A DNA stretch of 64,000 nucleotides from Sphingobium sp. BYY-5. GTDB lineage: Bacteria > Pseudomonadota > Alphaproteobacteria > Sphingomonadales > Sphingomonadaceae. A program made the position numbers and the translations under genes. The stretch is from contig NZ_JALEBH010000001.1 of the NCBI RefSeq assembly GCF_022758885.1, forward strand, positions 372,001-436,000, written 5' to 3'. Below, in pieces: positions 24,607 through 34,203 of the stretch. The stretch's first letter is position 1, and every line of letters begins with the position of its first letter. Below the pieces are notes generated by a model. The model was not told the DNA's origin and ran no database searches. It saw only the letters and a program-made list of their open reading frames with translations.

Positions 24607-24652
24607 CGGATCAAGTCCGGCGCCGAACGGAAATGAATAAGGATTATATTTG

Positions 24653-24681
24653 TTGCAGATTTTCCACCTGCCGCCTATATC
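24653..24681 (+). promoter_or_regulatory. candidate promoter of the rimP-nusA-infB operon
   Basis: TTGCAG (24653-24658), an exact 17-bp spacer and TATATC (24676-24681). The predicted leader of about 85 nt contains a GCGGC/GCCGC stem-loop before rimP. Confidence 0.6.
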
Positions 24682-24774
24682 GCCCTTGCTTCCTTACATC
24701 GTCAAACATGTCGGGGTCGCGGGCGGAACGCTCGCGGCGCGGGGAAGCCGCATTATTTCGTGTACGGAGACTGC

Positions 24775-25299
24775 ATGGCGGACATCGCCGAACTGACCGC
24801 GTTGATCGAACCCGAGGTGAAGGCCCTGGGCTTCGACCTTGTGCGCATCAAGCTGTTCGGGTCGGGCGACGAGCATACGCTCCAGATCATGGCCGAGCGG
24901 CCGGAAACGAAGCAGCTCGTGATCGAGGATTGCGCTACCATCTCGCGCCGCCTGTCGGACGTGCTGGATGAGGCTGACCCGATCGAGGAAGCCTATCGTC
25001 TGGAAGTGAGTTCGCCCGGCATCGACCGGCCGCTGACCCGCCTGTCCGACTTCCTGGAATGGGCCGGGCATGAGGCGAAGGTCAATGCGACCGAAATCGT
25101 TTCGGGCCGCAAGAGTTTTCGCGGCGTCCTGAACGGTGTCGAGGGGGAGGATATCCTCTTCGCCGACGCCAAGGCGGGCGACGTTTCCATTCCTTTCGCC
25201 CTTGTCGCCGACGCCAAGCTGGTGCTGACCGACAAGCTGATTGCTGCTAGTATGCCGCTCTCCTCCGATGGGGCGGACGAGTTTGAAACCGAAGAATAA
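24775..25299 (+). CDS. rimP: ribosome maturation factor RimP
   Basis: This 174-aa protein has N-terminal 'LIEPEVKALGFDLVRIKLFG', central 'IEEAYRLEVSSPGIDRPLTR' (the best conserved RimP motif) and a C-terminal SH3-like domain. It is needed for 30S subunit assembly. GTG at 24760 is possible, but the ATG at 24775 starts the family-conserved part. nusA follows after 14 bp, the standard order. Confidence 0.95.
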   Translation: MADIAELTALIEPEVKALGFDLVRIKLFGSGDEHTLQIMAERPETKQLVIEDCATISRRLSDVLDEADPIEEAYRLEVSSPGIDRPLTRLSDFLEWAGHEAKVNATEIVSGRKSFRGVLNGVEGEDILFADAKAGDVSIPFALVADAKLVLTDKLIAASMPLSSDGADEFETEE

Positions 25300-25313
25300 G
25301 GGTTCATAACGTC

Positions 25314-26888
25314 ATGGCCAACGCCATTTCCGCCAACAAGGCCGAACTGATCGCCATCGCCAATTCGGTGGCATCGGAAAAGATGATCGACAAGGCCATC
25401 GTCATCGAGGCGATGGAAGACGCGATTCAGCGCGCTGCCCGCGCCCGTTACGGCGCCGAGAATGATATCCGTGCGAAGCTGGACCCCGACAGCGGCGACC
25501 TGCGCCTGTGGCGCGTCGTCGAAGTGGTCGACGTGGTCGAGGATTATTTCAAGCAGGTCGACCTCAAGCAGGGGCAGAAGCTCAAGAAGGACGCCATCGT
25601 CGGCGACTTCATCGTCGATCCGCTGCCCGCGATCGACCTGGGCCGCATCGACGCCCAGTCGGCCAAGCAGGTGATCTTCCAGAAGGTCCGCGACGCCGAG
25701 CGTGAGCGCCAGCATGAAGAGTATAAGGACCGCGTGGGTGAGATCATCACCGGCGTCGTCAAGTCGGTCGAGTTCGGCCATGTCGTCGTGAACCTGGGCC
25801 GCGCCGAAGGCGTGATTCGCCGCGACCAGCAGATTCCGCGTGAAGTCGTCCGCGTCGGCGACCGCATCCGCTCGGTCGTGCTGAACGTCCGCCGCGAAAA
25901 TCGCGGGCCGCAGATTTTCCTCAGCCGTGCGCATCCTGAGTTCATGAAGAAGCTGTTCGCGCAGGAAGTGCCCGAAATCTACGACGGCGTCATCACCATC
26001 ATGGCCGCCGCCCGCGATCCGGGCAGCCGCGCCAAGATCGGCGTCATCAGCCGCGATTCGAGCATCGACCCGGTCGGCGCCTGCGTCGGCATGAAGGGCA
26101 GCCGCGTCCAGGCTGTCGTGCAGGAAATGCAGGGCGAGAAGATCGATATCATCCCCTGGTCGGAAGATACCGCCACCTTCGTCGTCAATGCGCTGCAACC
26201 CGCGCAGGTCGCCCGCGTGGTGATCGATGAGGAAGAAGAGCGTATCGAAGTCGTCGTGCCCGACGATCAGCTCAGCCTCGCCATCGGCCGCCGCGGCCAG
26301 AATGTCCGCCTCGCCAGCCAGTTGACCGGCAAGGCGATCGACATCATGACCGAAGCCGACGCCAGCGAGAAGCGCCAGAAGGAATTCGTCGCCCGCTCCG
26401 AACTGTTCCAGAACGAACTGGACGTGGACGAAACGCTGTCGCAGCTTCTGGTCGCCGAAGGTTTCGGCGAGCTGGAAGAAGTCGCCTATGTCAGCGTCGA
26501 GGAACTTGCCGCGATCGAGGGCTTCGACGAAGACCTCGCCGCCGAGTTGCAGAACCGCGCGCAGGAAGCGCTCGACCGCCGCGAAGCCGCCGCACGCGAA
26601 GAGCGTCAGGCGTTGGGCGTCGAGGATGCGCTGGCCGACATGCCGCACCTCACCGAAGCCATGCTGGTGACGTTGGGCAAGGCGGGCATCAAGACGCTCG
26701 ACGATCTCGCCGACCTCGCCACCGACGAACTGGTGCAGAAGAAGCGCATCGATCAGCGTCGCCGCAAGACGGACAGCGGCAGCAGCGAGGACAAGGGCGG
26801 CATATTGGCCACCTATGGTCTTAGCGACGAGCAGGGCAATGAGATCATCATGGCCGCCCGCGCCCACTGGTTCGAAGAGGAAGCCTGA
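25314..26888 (+). CDS. nusA: transcription termination/antitermination factor NusA
   Basis: This 524-aa protein has an N-terminal RNA polymerase-binding domain, an S1 domain ('GEIITGVVKSVEFGHVVVNL'), two KH domains ('PVGACVGMKGSRVQAVVQEM' and 'LAIGRRGQNVRLASQLTG') and C-terminal helical repeats ('LVAEGFGELEEVAYVSVEEL'). It modulates pausing, termination and antitermination. It is the second gene of the rimP operon; the tautomerase gene begins 6 bp after its stop. Confidence 0.97.
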   Translation: MANAISANKAELIAIANSVASEKMIDKAIVIEAMEDAIQRAARARYGAENDIRAKLDPDSGDLRLWRVVEVVDVVEDYFKQVDLKQGQKLKKDAIVGDFIVDPLPAIDLGRIDAQSAKQVIFQKVRDAERERQHEEYKDRVGEIITGVVKSVEFGHVVVNLGRAEGVIRRDQQIPREVVRVGDRIRSVVLNVRRENRGPQIFLSRAHPEFMKKLFAQEVPEIYDGVITIMAAARDPGSRAKIGVISRDSSIDPVGACVGMKGSRVQAVVQEMQGEKIDIIPWSEDTATFVVNALQPAQVARVVIDEEEERIEVVVPDDQLSLAIGRRGQNVRLASQLTGKAIDIMTEADASEKRQKEFVARSELFQNELDVDETLSQLLVAEGFGELEEVAYVSVEELAAIEGFDEDLAAELQNRAQEALDRREAAAREERQALGVEDALADMPHLTEAMLVTLGKAGIKTLDDLADLATDELVQKKRIDQRRRKTDSGSSEDKGGILATYGLSDEQGNEIIMAARAHWFEEEA

Positions 26889-26894
26889 GACACC

Positions 26895-27128
26895 ATGCCT
26901 TTTGTCGACATCCGTCTGGCCGGCAACGCCACGCGCGAGCAGAAAGCCGCGATCGTTGCTGACGTCACCCAGTCGCTCGTGGAGCGGCTGGGGAAGCCGG
27001 CGGGTGCCGTTCAGGTGGTGATCTCCGAAATCTCGACCGAGAATTACGGGGCTGGTGGGCAATTGCTCGCCGACCGCGATTCTCCCCAGCCTAGGGAGGA
27101 CGCCAATGTTGCGGACACTCCCCGATGA
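26895..27128 (+). CDS. 4-oxalocrotonate tautomerase family protein
   Basis: This 77-aa protein starts MPFVDIRLAGNATREQKAAI. After loss of Met, Pro1 would be the catalytic base, as in the family. 'ITDVT'-like helix positions and 'VQVVISEISTENYGAGGQLL' match the 4-OT fold. The last 15 residues extend beyond the usual length of about 62. Members isomerise unsaturated keto acids or dehalogenate. It sits between nusA and ylxR, an uncommon place for a catabolic-type enzyme, and is probably co-transcribed with them. Confidence 0.85.
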   Translation: MPFVDIRLAGNATREQKAAIVADVTQSLVERLGKPAGAVQVVISEISTENYGAGGQLLADRDSPQPREDANVADTPR

Positions 27129-27191
27129 GAGAATAGGCTCTCTCCACAGCGTCGGACTTGCCCTTTCTTCCGTTCTGGCGGAGGAGCGCGC

Positions 27192-27854
27192 ATGACCGAA
27201 CGCAAATGCATATTGACCGGCGACCGCGCCGATCCCGACACGCTGATCCGCCTGGCTATAGGGCCGGAGGGGCAGGTGCTTCCCGACATCCGCGCCAAGG
27301 CGCCGGGGCGGGGCGCGTGGATCGGCGTGACTCGTGCCGAACTGGAAATCGCGCTGGCCAAGGGCAAGCTGAAAGGCGCGCTCGCGCGTTCCTTCAAGGA
27401 TGGCGCGCTCCAGATCCCCGACACGCTGCCGGAGATGATCGAATCCGGGTTACGCAAGGCTTTGCTCGACCGGATGGGGCTGGAGGCGCGCGCCTCCATG
27501 CTGCTGACGGGTTCGGAAAAAATCGATGTCGCCTGCCGCAAGGGCCAGGTGCAGTTGCTGTTCCACGCCGCCGATGCGGCCGCCGACGGCAACCGCAAAC
27601 TGGACCAGGCCTATCGCGTCGGGCGGGAAGCGGAAGGCACGGATTTGGCCGGTCGCGTCTTGCCTGTGGACCGCGATGCCCTATCTATGGCAATGGGGCG
27701 GGATAATGTCGTCCATATCGCGGTGACCGACTCGCGGGCTGCTTCGCGCCTGCGCGCGGCCATAGGCCGCTTGGAAAGCTATCTGGGTTGCGCTAACGGG
27801 GCGCCTGTGCATGGGGAGCCTGCCTCCGCCGATGCGCCGGGCGTCACCGGATAA
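27192..27854 (+). CDS. YlxR (DUF448) RNA-binding protein fused to an L7Ae-like domain
   Basis: In this 220-aa protein residues 1-75 form the YlxR domain ('RKCILTGDRADPDTLIRLAI', 'KAPGRGAWIGVTR', with the conserved GRGAW loop). Residues about 100-195 resemble the L7Ae/YlxQ fold ('GLEARASMLLTGSEKIDVAC' and onward). In many Gram-positive bacteria these are two adjacent genes; in alphaproteobacteria they are commonly fused, as here. The position between nusA and infB is conserved. A role in RNA binding or translation is inferred. GGAGGAG precedes the ATG. Confidence 0.9.
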   Translation: MTERKCILTGDRADPDTLIRLAIGPEGQVLPDIRAKAPGRGAWIGVTRAELEIALAKGKLKGALARSFKDGALQIPDTLPEMIESGLRKALLDRMGLEARASMLLTGSEKIDVACRKGQVQLLFHAADAAADGNRKLDQAYRVGREAEGTDLAGRVLPVDRDALSMAMGRDNVVHIAVTDSRAASRLRAAIGRLESYLGCANGAPVHGEPASADAPGVTG

Positions 27855-27919
27855 GCATTATATCGGGCGCCGGCGGGCCTATCCGGCCGGAGTGGAAGTG
27901 AAGGGTATAGTTCAGTCGT

Positions 27920-30520
27920 ATGAGTGACAGCAAGGAAGACAAGCCGGTTCTGGGCCGCAAGCCGCTGGGCATCAAGCGGACCGTTGAATCCGGTCAGGTG
28001 CAGCAGCAGTTCAGCCATGGCCGCAAGAATACGGTCGTGGTTGAGGTGAAGCGGCGCCGTGTCCTGGGCAAGCCCGGTGAGACGACCGGTGCTGCCCCTG
28101 CGGCTGCGCCCCAGGCTGATCCGGCGCCCGCACCGGTTGCGCCGCGTCCCGCCGCACCCGCGCCGCATCAGCAGGCGCGCGCGCCTCAGCCGGCCGCTCC
28201 GCGCCAGGCGCCGCCGCAGAGCCTGATGTCGCGTCAGGAACTGCAGGCCAAGCTGCTGCGTGAAGCCGAGGAATCTCGCATGAACGCGCTGGAGGAAGCG
28301 CGTCGCCGTGAAGACGCCCAGCGTCTCGCCGCCAGCGAGGAAGAAAAGCGCCGCGCCGAGGAAAATCGCCAGGCCGCCGAAACCGCCGAGGCGGACTCCG
28401 TGCGTCAGGTTGAAGTCGAAGCCAGCGTTGCCGAGGATCAGGCCGCCGTCGCGCCCGCGCCGGTGGAGGAAGCCGCGCCTGTTCAGGAAGCGCCTGCCGA
28501 GGCCGAAGGACGTCCGGCAACCGCCATTGCTTCACCGCCGCCGCCGCGCCGCTTCACCCCGGTCACGCCGGTCAAGCGTCCGGAACCGGCCAAGCCCGAC
28601 CGTGCCAAGCGTGGCGACGACAATCGTCGTCAGGCGGGCAAGCTGACCGTCACTCGTGCGCTCAGCGACGACGACAGCGCCCGTGCGCGCAGCCTCGCCG
28701 CCTTGAAGCGCGCCCGTGAAAAGGAGCGTCGCGCCCATTATGCCGGCGGCAGCCAGCCGCGTGAGAAGCAGTCGCGCGACGTGATCGTGCCTGAAAGCAT
28801 CACCGTTCAGGAACTCGCCAACCGCATGGCCGAAAAGGGTGCGGACCTGGTGAAGGCTCTGTTCAAGATGGGCACCGCCGTCACGCTCAACCAGCCGATC
28901 GATCAGGATACGGCCGAGTTGCTGGTGGAAGAATTCGGCCACCGCATCCAGCGCGTGTCCGATGCCGACGTCGAAATCGGCATGGAAGGCGAAGTCGATG
29001 CGGCCGAAATGCTGCAACCGCGCGCGCCGGTCGTGACGATCATGGGCCATGTCGACCATGGCAAGACCTCGCTGCTCGATGCACTGCGCGGCACCAATGT
29101 GGTGTCGGGCGAAAGCGGCGGCATCACCCAGCATATCGGTGCCTATCAGATCAAGACCAAGGGCGGTGATCTCATCACCTTCCTCGACACGCCGGGTCAT
29201 GAGGCTTTCTCGGAAATGCGCGCGCGTGGCGCCAACGTCACCGACATCGTCATCCTGGTGGTGGCGGCCGACGACGGGCTGATGCCGCAGACGATCGAGG
29301 CGATCAACCACACCAAGGCCGCCGGCGTTCCGATGATCGTCGCGATCAACAAGTGCGACAAGCCCGAAGCAAACCCGCAGAAGGTGCGCGAGCGCTTGCT
29401 GGAGCATGAGGTGATCGTCGAGGATATGGGCGGCGAGACGCAGGATGTCGAAGTGTCCGCGCTCAAGGGGACCGGTCTCGACACGCTGATCGACAAGATC
29501 CTGCTCCAGTCCGAACTGCTCGAACTGACCGCCAATCCCGATCGCGCCGCCGAAGGCAATGTGATCGAGGCGCAGCTCGACAAGGGCCGTGGCGCTGTCG
29601 CCACCGTGCTGGTGCGCAAGGGGACGCTGAAGATCGGCGACACCTTCGTCATCGGTTCGGAAAGCGGCAAGGTTCGCGCCATGATTAACGATCAGGGCCA
29701 GCAGGTAAAGACAGCCGGTCCTTCGACCCCGGTCGAGGTTCTGGGTCTGTCCGGCGTGCCGATGGCGGGGGATCAGCTCACCGTCGTCGAGAATGAAGCC
29801 CGCGCCCGCGAAGTCGCCGCCTATCGTCAGGAACAGGCGACCAAGAAGCGCACCACTGCCGCTCCGACCAGCTTCGAACATATGTTCTCGGCGCTGAACA
29901 CCACCGTCATCGAATATCCGGTGGTGGTGAAGGGCGACGTGCAGGGGTCGGTCGAAGCGATCGTGACCGCGCTGAACCGCATCTCGACGGATGAGATCAA
30001 GGTCCGCATCCTGCATTCGGGTGTCGGCGCGATCACTGAGAGCGACGTCACCCTGGCTGCCGCCAGCCGCTCGCCGCTGATCGGCTTCAACGTCCGTCCC
30101 AACGCCAAGGCGCGCCAGTTGGCGGAGCGCGAGAAAATCTCGCTGCGCTATTATGACGTGATCTACGACCTGCTTGAAGAAGTTCGCGGCGAAATGGCGG
30201 GCCAGCTCGCTCCGGAGCGCATCGAAACCATCGTCGGCCGTGCCGAGGTGCTTCAGGTGTTCCCGGCGGGCAAGAAGGACAAGGCGGCGGGTCTGCTCGT
30301 TCTCGACGGCATCATCCGCAAGGGGCTCAACGCGCGCCTTACCCGCGACGATGTCATCGTATCGCGCACCAACATCGCGTCGCTGCGTCGCTTCAAGGAC
30401 GATGTGTCCGAAGTCCGCGCCGGCATGGAATGCGGTGCGATGTTGCAGGACACGAACGACATCAAGGTCGGCGATACGCTCGAACTGTTCGAAGTCGAAG
30501 AGCGTCAGCGCACGCTGTAA
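27920..30520 (+). CDS. infB: translation initiation factor IF-2
   Basis: In this 866-aa protein the first 280 or so residues are low-complexity Ala/Pro/Glu/Arg-rich sequence typical of IF-2 N-termini. The GTPase follows: G1 '[14 protein letters not shown]', G3 '[15 protein letters not shown]', G4 'NKCDK'. Domains II and III and the C-terminal fMet-tRNA-binding region complete it. It positions initiator tRNA on the 30S subunit and promotes subunit joining. Confidence 0.97.
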   Translation: MSDSKEDKPVLGRKPLGIKRTVESGQVQQQFSHGRKNTVVVEVKRRRVLGKPGETTGAAPAAAPQADPAPAPVAPRPAAPAPHQQARAPQPAAPRQAPPQSLMSRQELQAKLLREAEESRMNALEEARRREDAQRLAASEEEKRRAEENRQAAETAEADSVRQVEVEASVAEDQAAVAPAPVEEAAPVQEAPAEAEGRPATAIASPPPPRRFTPVTPVKRPEPAKPDRAKRGDDNRRQAGKLTVTRALSDDDSARARSLAALKRAREKERRAHYAGGSQPREKQSRDVIVPESITVQELANRMAEKGADLVKALFKMGTAVTLNQPIDQDTAELLVEEFGHRIQRVSDADVEIGMEGEVDAAEMLQPRAPVVTIMGHVDHGKTSLLDALRGTNVVSGESGGITQHIGAYQIKTKGGDLITFLDTPGHEAFSEMRARGANVTDIVILVVAADDGLMPQTIEAINHTKAAGVPMIVAINKCDKPEANPQKVRERLLEHEVIVEDMGGETQDVEVSALKGTGLDTLIDKILLQSELLELTANPDRAAEGNVIEAQLDKGRGAVATVLVRKGTLKIGDTFVIGSESGKVRAMINDQGQQVKTAGPSTPVEVLGLSGVPMAGDQLTVVENEARAREVAAYRQEQATKKRTTAAPTSFEHMFSALNTTVIEYPVVVKGDVQGSVEAIVTALNRISTDEIKVRILHSGVGAITESDVTLAAASRSPLIGFNVRPNAKARQLAEREKISLRYYDVIYDLLEEVRGEMAGQLAPERIETIVGRAEVLQVFPAGKKDKAAGLLVLDGIIRKGLNARLTRDDVIVSRTNIASLRRFKDDVSEVRAGMECGAMLQDTNDIKVGDTLELFEVEERQRTL

Positions 30521-30556
30521 CGGGCTGTCATATGATAGGCTGCGGAGGAAAGTAAC

Positions 30557-30940
30557 ATGGTCATGCTTGGCACGATCACGCCGGTCCTCCGCAGTTTCGA
30601 TGAGGCACGGACACGCGCCTTCTATTGCGACTTCCTGGGATTCAAACCGGTGTTCGAACATCGGTTCGAACCGGATTCGCCGCTCTATATGGGCGTGATC
30701 CTTGGGGCTTGCGAATTGCATCTGTCCGAACATTATGGCGATGCGACGCCTGGATCGGCCATTCGCATCGCCGTCGATGATGTCACGGCCTATGCGGCGC
30801 AATTGCGCGCGAAGAATTTCGGCAATGCCAGACCCGGCGCCCCTGACAAAACCGATTGGGGCAGTCTGGAATTGACCATTACCGATCCAGCGGGAAACAA
30901 ATTGACCTTTTGCACTGATTTGCCGGAAGACGCGGCATGA
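30557..30940 (+). CDS. VOC/bleomycin-resistance family protein
   Basis: This 127-aa protein has two VOC modules: '[20 protein letters not shown]' and '[20 protein letters not shown]', ending '[13 protein letters not shown]'. The motif '[20 protein letters not shown]' resembles bleomycin-binding-type members, which sequester the drug rather than modify it. GGAGGAAAG precedes the ATG. Its TGA overlaps the rbfA start in ATGA, so the two are translationally coupled. Insertion of such a gene between infB and rbfA is notable. The ligand is unknown. Confidence 0.85.
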   Translation: MVMLGTITPVLRSFDEARTRAFYCDFLGFKPVFEHRFEPDSPLYMGVILGACELHLSEHYGDATPGSAIRIAVDDVTAYAAQLRAKNFGNARPGAPDKTDWGSLELTITDPAGNKLTFCTDLPEDAA

Positions 30941-31335
30941 GCAATTCCCAGGAAGGCCCGTCCGTCCGCCTCCTCCGCGTGGGCGAGCAGGTACGCCATG
31001 TCCTGTCCGACATCCTCCAGCGCGGCGACGTGCATGACGATGTGCTGACCCAGCATGTCGTCAGCGTGACCGAAGTGCGCATGTCGCCCGACCTGCGCCA
31101 CGCCACCATCTTCGTGAAATCGCTGCTGGGGCAGGACGAGGAGGCCGTGCTTAAGGCGCTGCGCACCAACACCGCCTATCTCCAGCGCGAGGTCGCGACC
31201 CGAATCCGCCTGAAATATGCGGCGAAACTCAAATTCATCGCCGATGAGAGCTTCGACGAAGGCACCCATATCGACAAGCTGCTTCGCGATCCGAAGGTGG
31301 CCCGCGACCTGCCGCAGGATGACGGCGAAGATTGA
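30937..31335 (+). CDS. rbfA: ribosome-binding factor A
   Basis: This 132-aa protein has the RbfA KH-type fold: '[20 protein letters not shown]', '[20 protein letters not shown]' and '[20 protein letters not shown]'. It assists late 30S maturation near the 16S rRNA 5' end. The start overlaps the VOC stop. The stop codon overlaps the -35 box of the toxin-antitoxin promoter. Confidence 0.95.
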   Translation: MSNSQEGPSVRLLRVGEQVRHVLSDILQRGDVHDDVLTQHVVSVTEVRMSPDLRHATIFVKSLLGQDEEAVLKALRTNTAYLQREVATRIRLKYAAKLKFIADESFDEGTHIDKLLRDPKVARDLPQDDGED

Positions 31336-31364
31336 CTCTCGCTGCGGTAAGACGCATCTTACCG
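31332..31364 (+). promoter_or_regulatory. promoter and operator of the AbrB/VapC module
   Basis: TTGACT (31332-31337), a 17-bp spacer and CATCTT (31355-31360). A perfect inverted repeat CGGTAAGA-CGCA-TCTTACCG (31345-31364) covers the -10 and ends 2 bp before the antitoxin ATG. This fits the autorepression typical of antitoxin or toxin-antitoxin binding. Confidence 0.75.
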
Positions 31365-31366
31365 AC

Positions 31367-31648
31367 ATGAACGCCAAGACCATCCTGTCGGCGAAAGGCC
31401 AGATCGTCATCCCCAAGGATGTGCGCGACCAGCTTGGCTATATGACTGGACAGCCATTTGAGGTCGTGACGATGGGGGATAGCGTGCTGCTTCGGCCGGA
31501 ACGCAAGATGTCGGGGCGGAGCTTTGACGAGATCATGGCGGAGTTTTACGCACGGATCAAATATGACGGTCCACCGGTGTCGATCGAAGAGATGAACGAG
31601 ACCATCGCGGAGCATTGGGCGAAGAGCGGCGCAGAAGGCGATTGGTGA
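31367..31648 (+). CDS. AbrB/MazE-type antitoxin
   Basis: In this 93-aa protein residues 1-47 form a swapped-hairpin AbrB DNA-binding domain ('TILSAKGQIVIPKDVRDQLG'). The remaining 45 residues are acidic and helical ('SFDEIMAEFYARIKYDGP', 'SIEEMNETIAEHWAKSG'), the part expected to wrap the toxin. Its last codons overlap the start of the PIN-domain toxin (GTGA). The operator lies directly upstream. The pair is a type II VapBC-like module. Confidence 0.9.
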   Translation: MNAKTILSAKGQIVIPKDVRDQLGYMTGQPFEVVTMGDSVLLRPERKMSGRSFDEIMAEFYARIKYDGPPVSIEEMNETIAEHWAKSGAEGDW

Positions 31649-32037
31649 AGGCCGTCGACACCAATATTCTGGCGCGGCTGCTGATGGTCGATGACAAAGC
31701 GCAGGCATTTGCCGCGATGCAGCTCGTAAAGGCCGGTGTTTATATTCCTCTGACCGTCTTTCTGGAGACCGCTTGGTTGCTGCGTTCGCGCTATCGGCTG
31801 ACCCGGTTGGAAACGGTGGAATCGTTGCGCGTTTTGCTGGAATTGCCGGATGTCATCATAGAAGCACGGGATGGTGTTATCTGGGCCGTCAATCGTTTTG
31901 AAGCGCGGGGGGACTTTGCTGATTTCGTCCATCTTGTTGCTTCGATGCAAGCAGATGCCTTTCTGACGTTCGACCGGGCGCTGGCACCGGCCGCTGGCAG
32001 CGACGTGCCCATAAAGGTGGAGACCGTGATCGCATGA
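31645..32037 (+). CDS. PIN-domain ribonuclease toxin, VapC-like
   Basis: This 130-aa protein starts at GTG (MKAVDTNILARLLMVDD), overlapping the antitoxin stop by 4 bp. The PIN acidic residues are visible: D5 in 'VDTNIL', E41 in 'FLETAWLL', D93 in 'DFADFVH' and D110 in 'FLTFDRAL'. Such toxins cut tRNA or rRNA when the antitoxin is lost. Its stop overlaps the next ATG (ATGA), so the hydrolase gene is tied to this transcript. Confidence 0.9.
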   Translation: MKAVDTNILARLLMVDDKAQAFAAMQLVKAGVYIPLTVFLETAWLLRSRYRLTRLETVESLRVLLELPDVIIEARDGVIWAVNRFEARGDFADFVHLVASMQADAFLTFDRALAPAAGSDVPIKVETVIA

Positions 32038-32936
32038 GACTATTTGGGACAGCATTGGCGTTGGCATCGGCAATGATGCTGGCCATGCCCGCCGCAGCAA
32101 AAGACCCCGCCACCCATCCCGCCGTCACCACCGACCCGAAGCCCAACGCCGCCTATCCCGCCGGGATGAGCGCTTTCGTCATCCCTGCCGAAAACGGCGC
32201 GATGAATGCGGTCATGTATACCGCTGCGGGCGCGGGCATTCATCCGACCTTGCTGCTGCTCCACGGTTTTCCCGGCAATGAGCAGAATCTGGACCTGGCG
32301 CAGGCCGCGCGGCGTGCCGGGTGGAATGTGCTGACGCTGCATTATCGCGGTTCCTGGGGCAGCCCCGGCACTTTCTCCTTCGGCCATGCGTCGGACGATG
32401 CCTTCACCGCGCTGCAATTTCTCCAGCAACCCTCGACCGTCGCCAAATATCATATCGACACCAGCGCGATCGTCGTCGCGGGCCACAGCATGGGCGGCTT
32501 CATGGCGGCCGATGTCGCCGCCGCCGAACCGCGCGTCGCGGGCCTGTTCCTGATCGACCCTTGGGATCCGGCCCAGACCGTCGCGGCGCTCGCCACGCCG
32601 GAAGGGGAGGCGGGTTGGAAGGCGGAAGTGGCGGGCGACCTGCCGCCGCTCGTTGGCGCGACCTATGACAGCCTGACCGGCGAGATAAAGGCTGACGGCG
32701 CCAAGTTCGACCTGGGCCGCCGCCTGGCCGGCTATGGCCGCCGTCCGCTGACGATCATCGGCGCGGAAAGGGGCATCGGCGCCATGGCGCGCAAGGCCGC
32801 CGCCGACGCGCAGGGCGCCAATCCCGATGCGCGGCTGATGGTCTGGCCGACCGATCACAGCTTCTCCGACCAGCGGATCGCTCTCGCCGATGCGCTGGTC
32901 CGTTTCCTCGCTGGCGTCGCGCCGACCATCCGCTAA
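32034..32936 (+). CDS. exported alpha/beta hydrolase
   Basis: This 300-aa protein has a signal peptide (residues 1-22, ending AAA-KD). The hydrolase core has 'PTLLLLHGFPGNEQN' (oxyanion hole), nucleophile elbow 'VVAGHSMGGFMAADVA' (Ser in GHSMG), and a late His in 'VWPTDHSFSDQRI'. An esterase or peptidase acting in the periplasm is likely. The substrate is unknown. It overlaps the toxin gene by 4 bp, and tdk follows after 9 bp. Confidence 0.88.
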   Translation: MRLFGTALALASAMMLAMPAAAKDPATHPAVTTDPKPNAAYPAGMSAFVIPAENGAMNAVMYTAAGAGIHPTLLLLHGFPGNEQNLDLAQAARRAGWNVLTLHYRGSWGSPGTFSFGHASDDAFTALQFLQQPSTVAKYHIDTSAIVVAGHSMGGFMAADVAAAEPRVAGLFLIDPWDPAQTVAALATPEGEAGWKAEVAGDLPPLVGATYDSLTGEIKADGAKFDLGRRLAGYGRRPLTIIGAERGIGAMARKAAADAQGANPDARLMVWPTDHSFSDQRIALADALVRFLAGVAPTIR

Positions 32937-32945
32937 GAGCGGCTG

Positions 32946-33524
32946 ATGGCGAAGCTCTATTTCTATTATAGCTCGATGAATGCGGGGAAATCGACCACCC
33001 TGCTGCAATCGGACTTCAACTATCGTGAACGCGGTATGGCGACGATGCTGTGGACCGCCGCGATCGATACCCGCTACGGTCATGGCCGCATCGCGTCGCG
33101 CATCGGGCTGGAGTCGGCCGCGCATCCGTTTGAGGCCGGGGTCGACATGCTCGCCGCCATCGCCGCGCAGCATCAGGCGACGCCGCTTTCCTGCGTGCTG
33201 GTGGATGAGGCGCAATTCCTGACCCGCGATCAGGTGTGGCAATTGGCGGCGGTGTGCGACCGGCTGGGCGTGCCGGTGCTCTGCTATGGCCTGCGCACCG
33301 ATTTTCAGGGCGAATTGTTCGAAGGCAGCGCCCATCTTCTGGGGCTGGCCGACGCGCTGACGGAGATCAAGACGGTCTGCGACTGTGGTCGCAAGGCGAC
33401 GATGAACCTGCGGGTCGATGCGGCGGGACGGGCGATCCGGCAGGGCGCGCAGACCGAGATTGGCGGCAATGAACGCTATGTGGCGCTGTGCCGTCGCCAT
33501 TTCGTGGAGCAGATGCAAGGATGA
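32946..33524 (+). CDS. tdk: thymidine kinase
   Basis: This 192-aa protein of the type II family has Walker A '[14 protein letters not shown]', Walker B '[15 protein letters not shown]', and zinc ligands in '[12 protein letters not shown]' and 'VALCRRHF'. It phosphorylates thymidine in pyrimidine salvage. The GNAT gene begins within its stop codon (ATGA). Confidence 0.95.
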   Translation: MAKLYFYYSSMNAGKSTTLLQSDFNYRERGMATMLWTAAIDTRYGHGRIASRIGLESAAHPFEAGVDMLAAIAAQHQATPLSCVLVDEAQFLTRDQVWQLAAVCDRLGVPVLCYGLRTDFQGELFEGSAHLLGLADALTEIKTVCDCGRKATMNLRVDAAGRAIRQGAQTEIGGNERYVALCRRHFVEQMQG

Positions 33525-34078
33525 ACCGGATCGATCAGTTGCTTGCGCCGATCGACGCGCCCGGCCTGCATCTGGAGCAATTGCGCCAAGAGCATCGCGA
33601 AGCGCTGCGCGCCCTCTGTCCTGTCGATGATCCGGTGTGGGAGATTTTCCCAAACCGCTGGGCGGGCGAGGGTTTCGATCCCGCTTTCGATGCGACCCTC
33701 GCCAATCCGGATCGCTGCCCTTTCCTGATCCTTGCCGACGGCGAACCGGTTGGCATGTCGGGCTATCTGCATCTCAATCCGGCCGATAACTGGCTGGAAC
33801 TGGGCGGCACCTATATGACGCCCGCCGAGCGTGGCACGGGCCTCAACGGCCGGATCAAGCCGCTGCTGATCGCCCGCGCGCTCGACTGCGGCTTCACCCG
33901 CATCGAGTTCCGCATCGACCAGCGCAATATCCGCTCGCAACGGGCGGTGGAGAAGCTGGGTGCGGTGCGCGAAGGCGTGCTGCGCAAGCAGCGCGTCACC
34001 TGGACCGGCCATGTCCGCGATACGGTGATCTATTCGATCCTCGCCGACGAATGGCGCGGGAGGGAAATGGGCGGCTAA
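33521..34078 (+). CDS. GNAT-family N-acetyltransferase
   Basis: This 185-aa protein starts [20 protein letters not shown]. The GNAT core shows '[19 protein letters not shown]', an acetyl-CoA-binding region near '[20 protein letters not shown]' and '[20 protein letters not shown]', as in the RimJ/RimL-like branch, whose members acetylate protein N-termini or small molecules. It overlaps tdk by 4 bp. The substrate is unknown. Confidence 0.88.
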   Translation: MNRIDQLLAPIDAPGLHLEQLRQEHREALRALCPVDDPVWEIFPNRWAGEGFDPAFDATLANPDRCPFLILADGEPVGMSGYLHLNPADNWLELGGTYMTPAERGTGLNGRIKPLLIARALDCGFTRIEFRIDQRNIRSQRAVEKLGAVREGVLRKQRVTWTGHVRDTVIYSILADEWRGREMGG

Positions 34079-34203
34079 TCTGTCGCCCAGCCTAATTTGT
34101 CTCAAAGTGTCGCGCGGGCCTTCTGGCCGGGCGGTCGGTGCCCCATCTTGACGTCTTAAGGATGGAATATCGGGGGGGGCTGTTTTCCATCTGGAGAAGA
34201 CCC

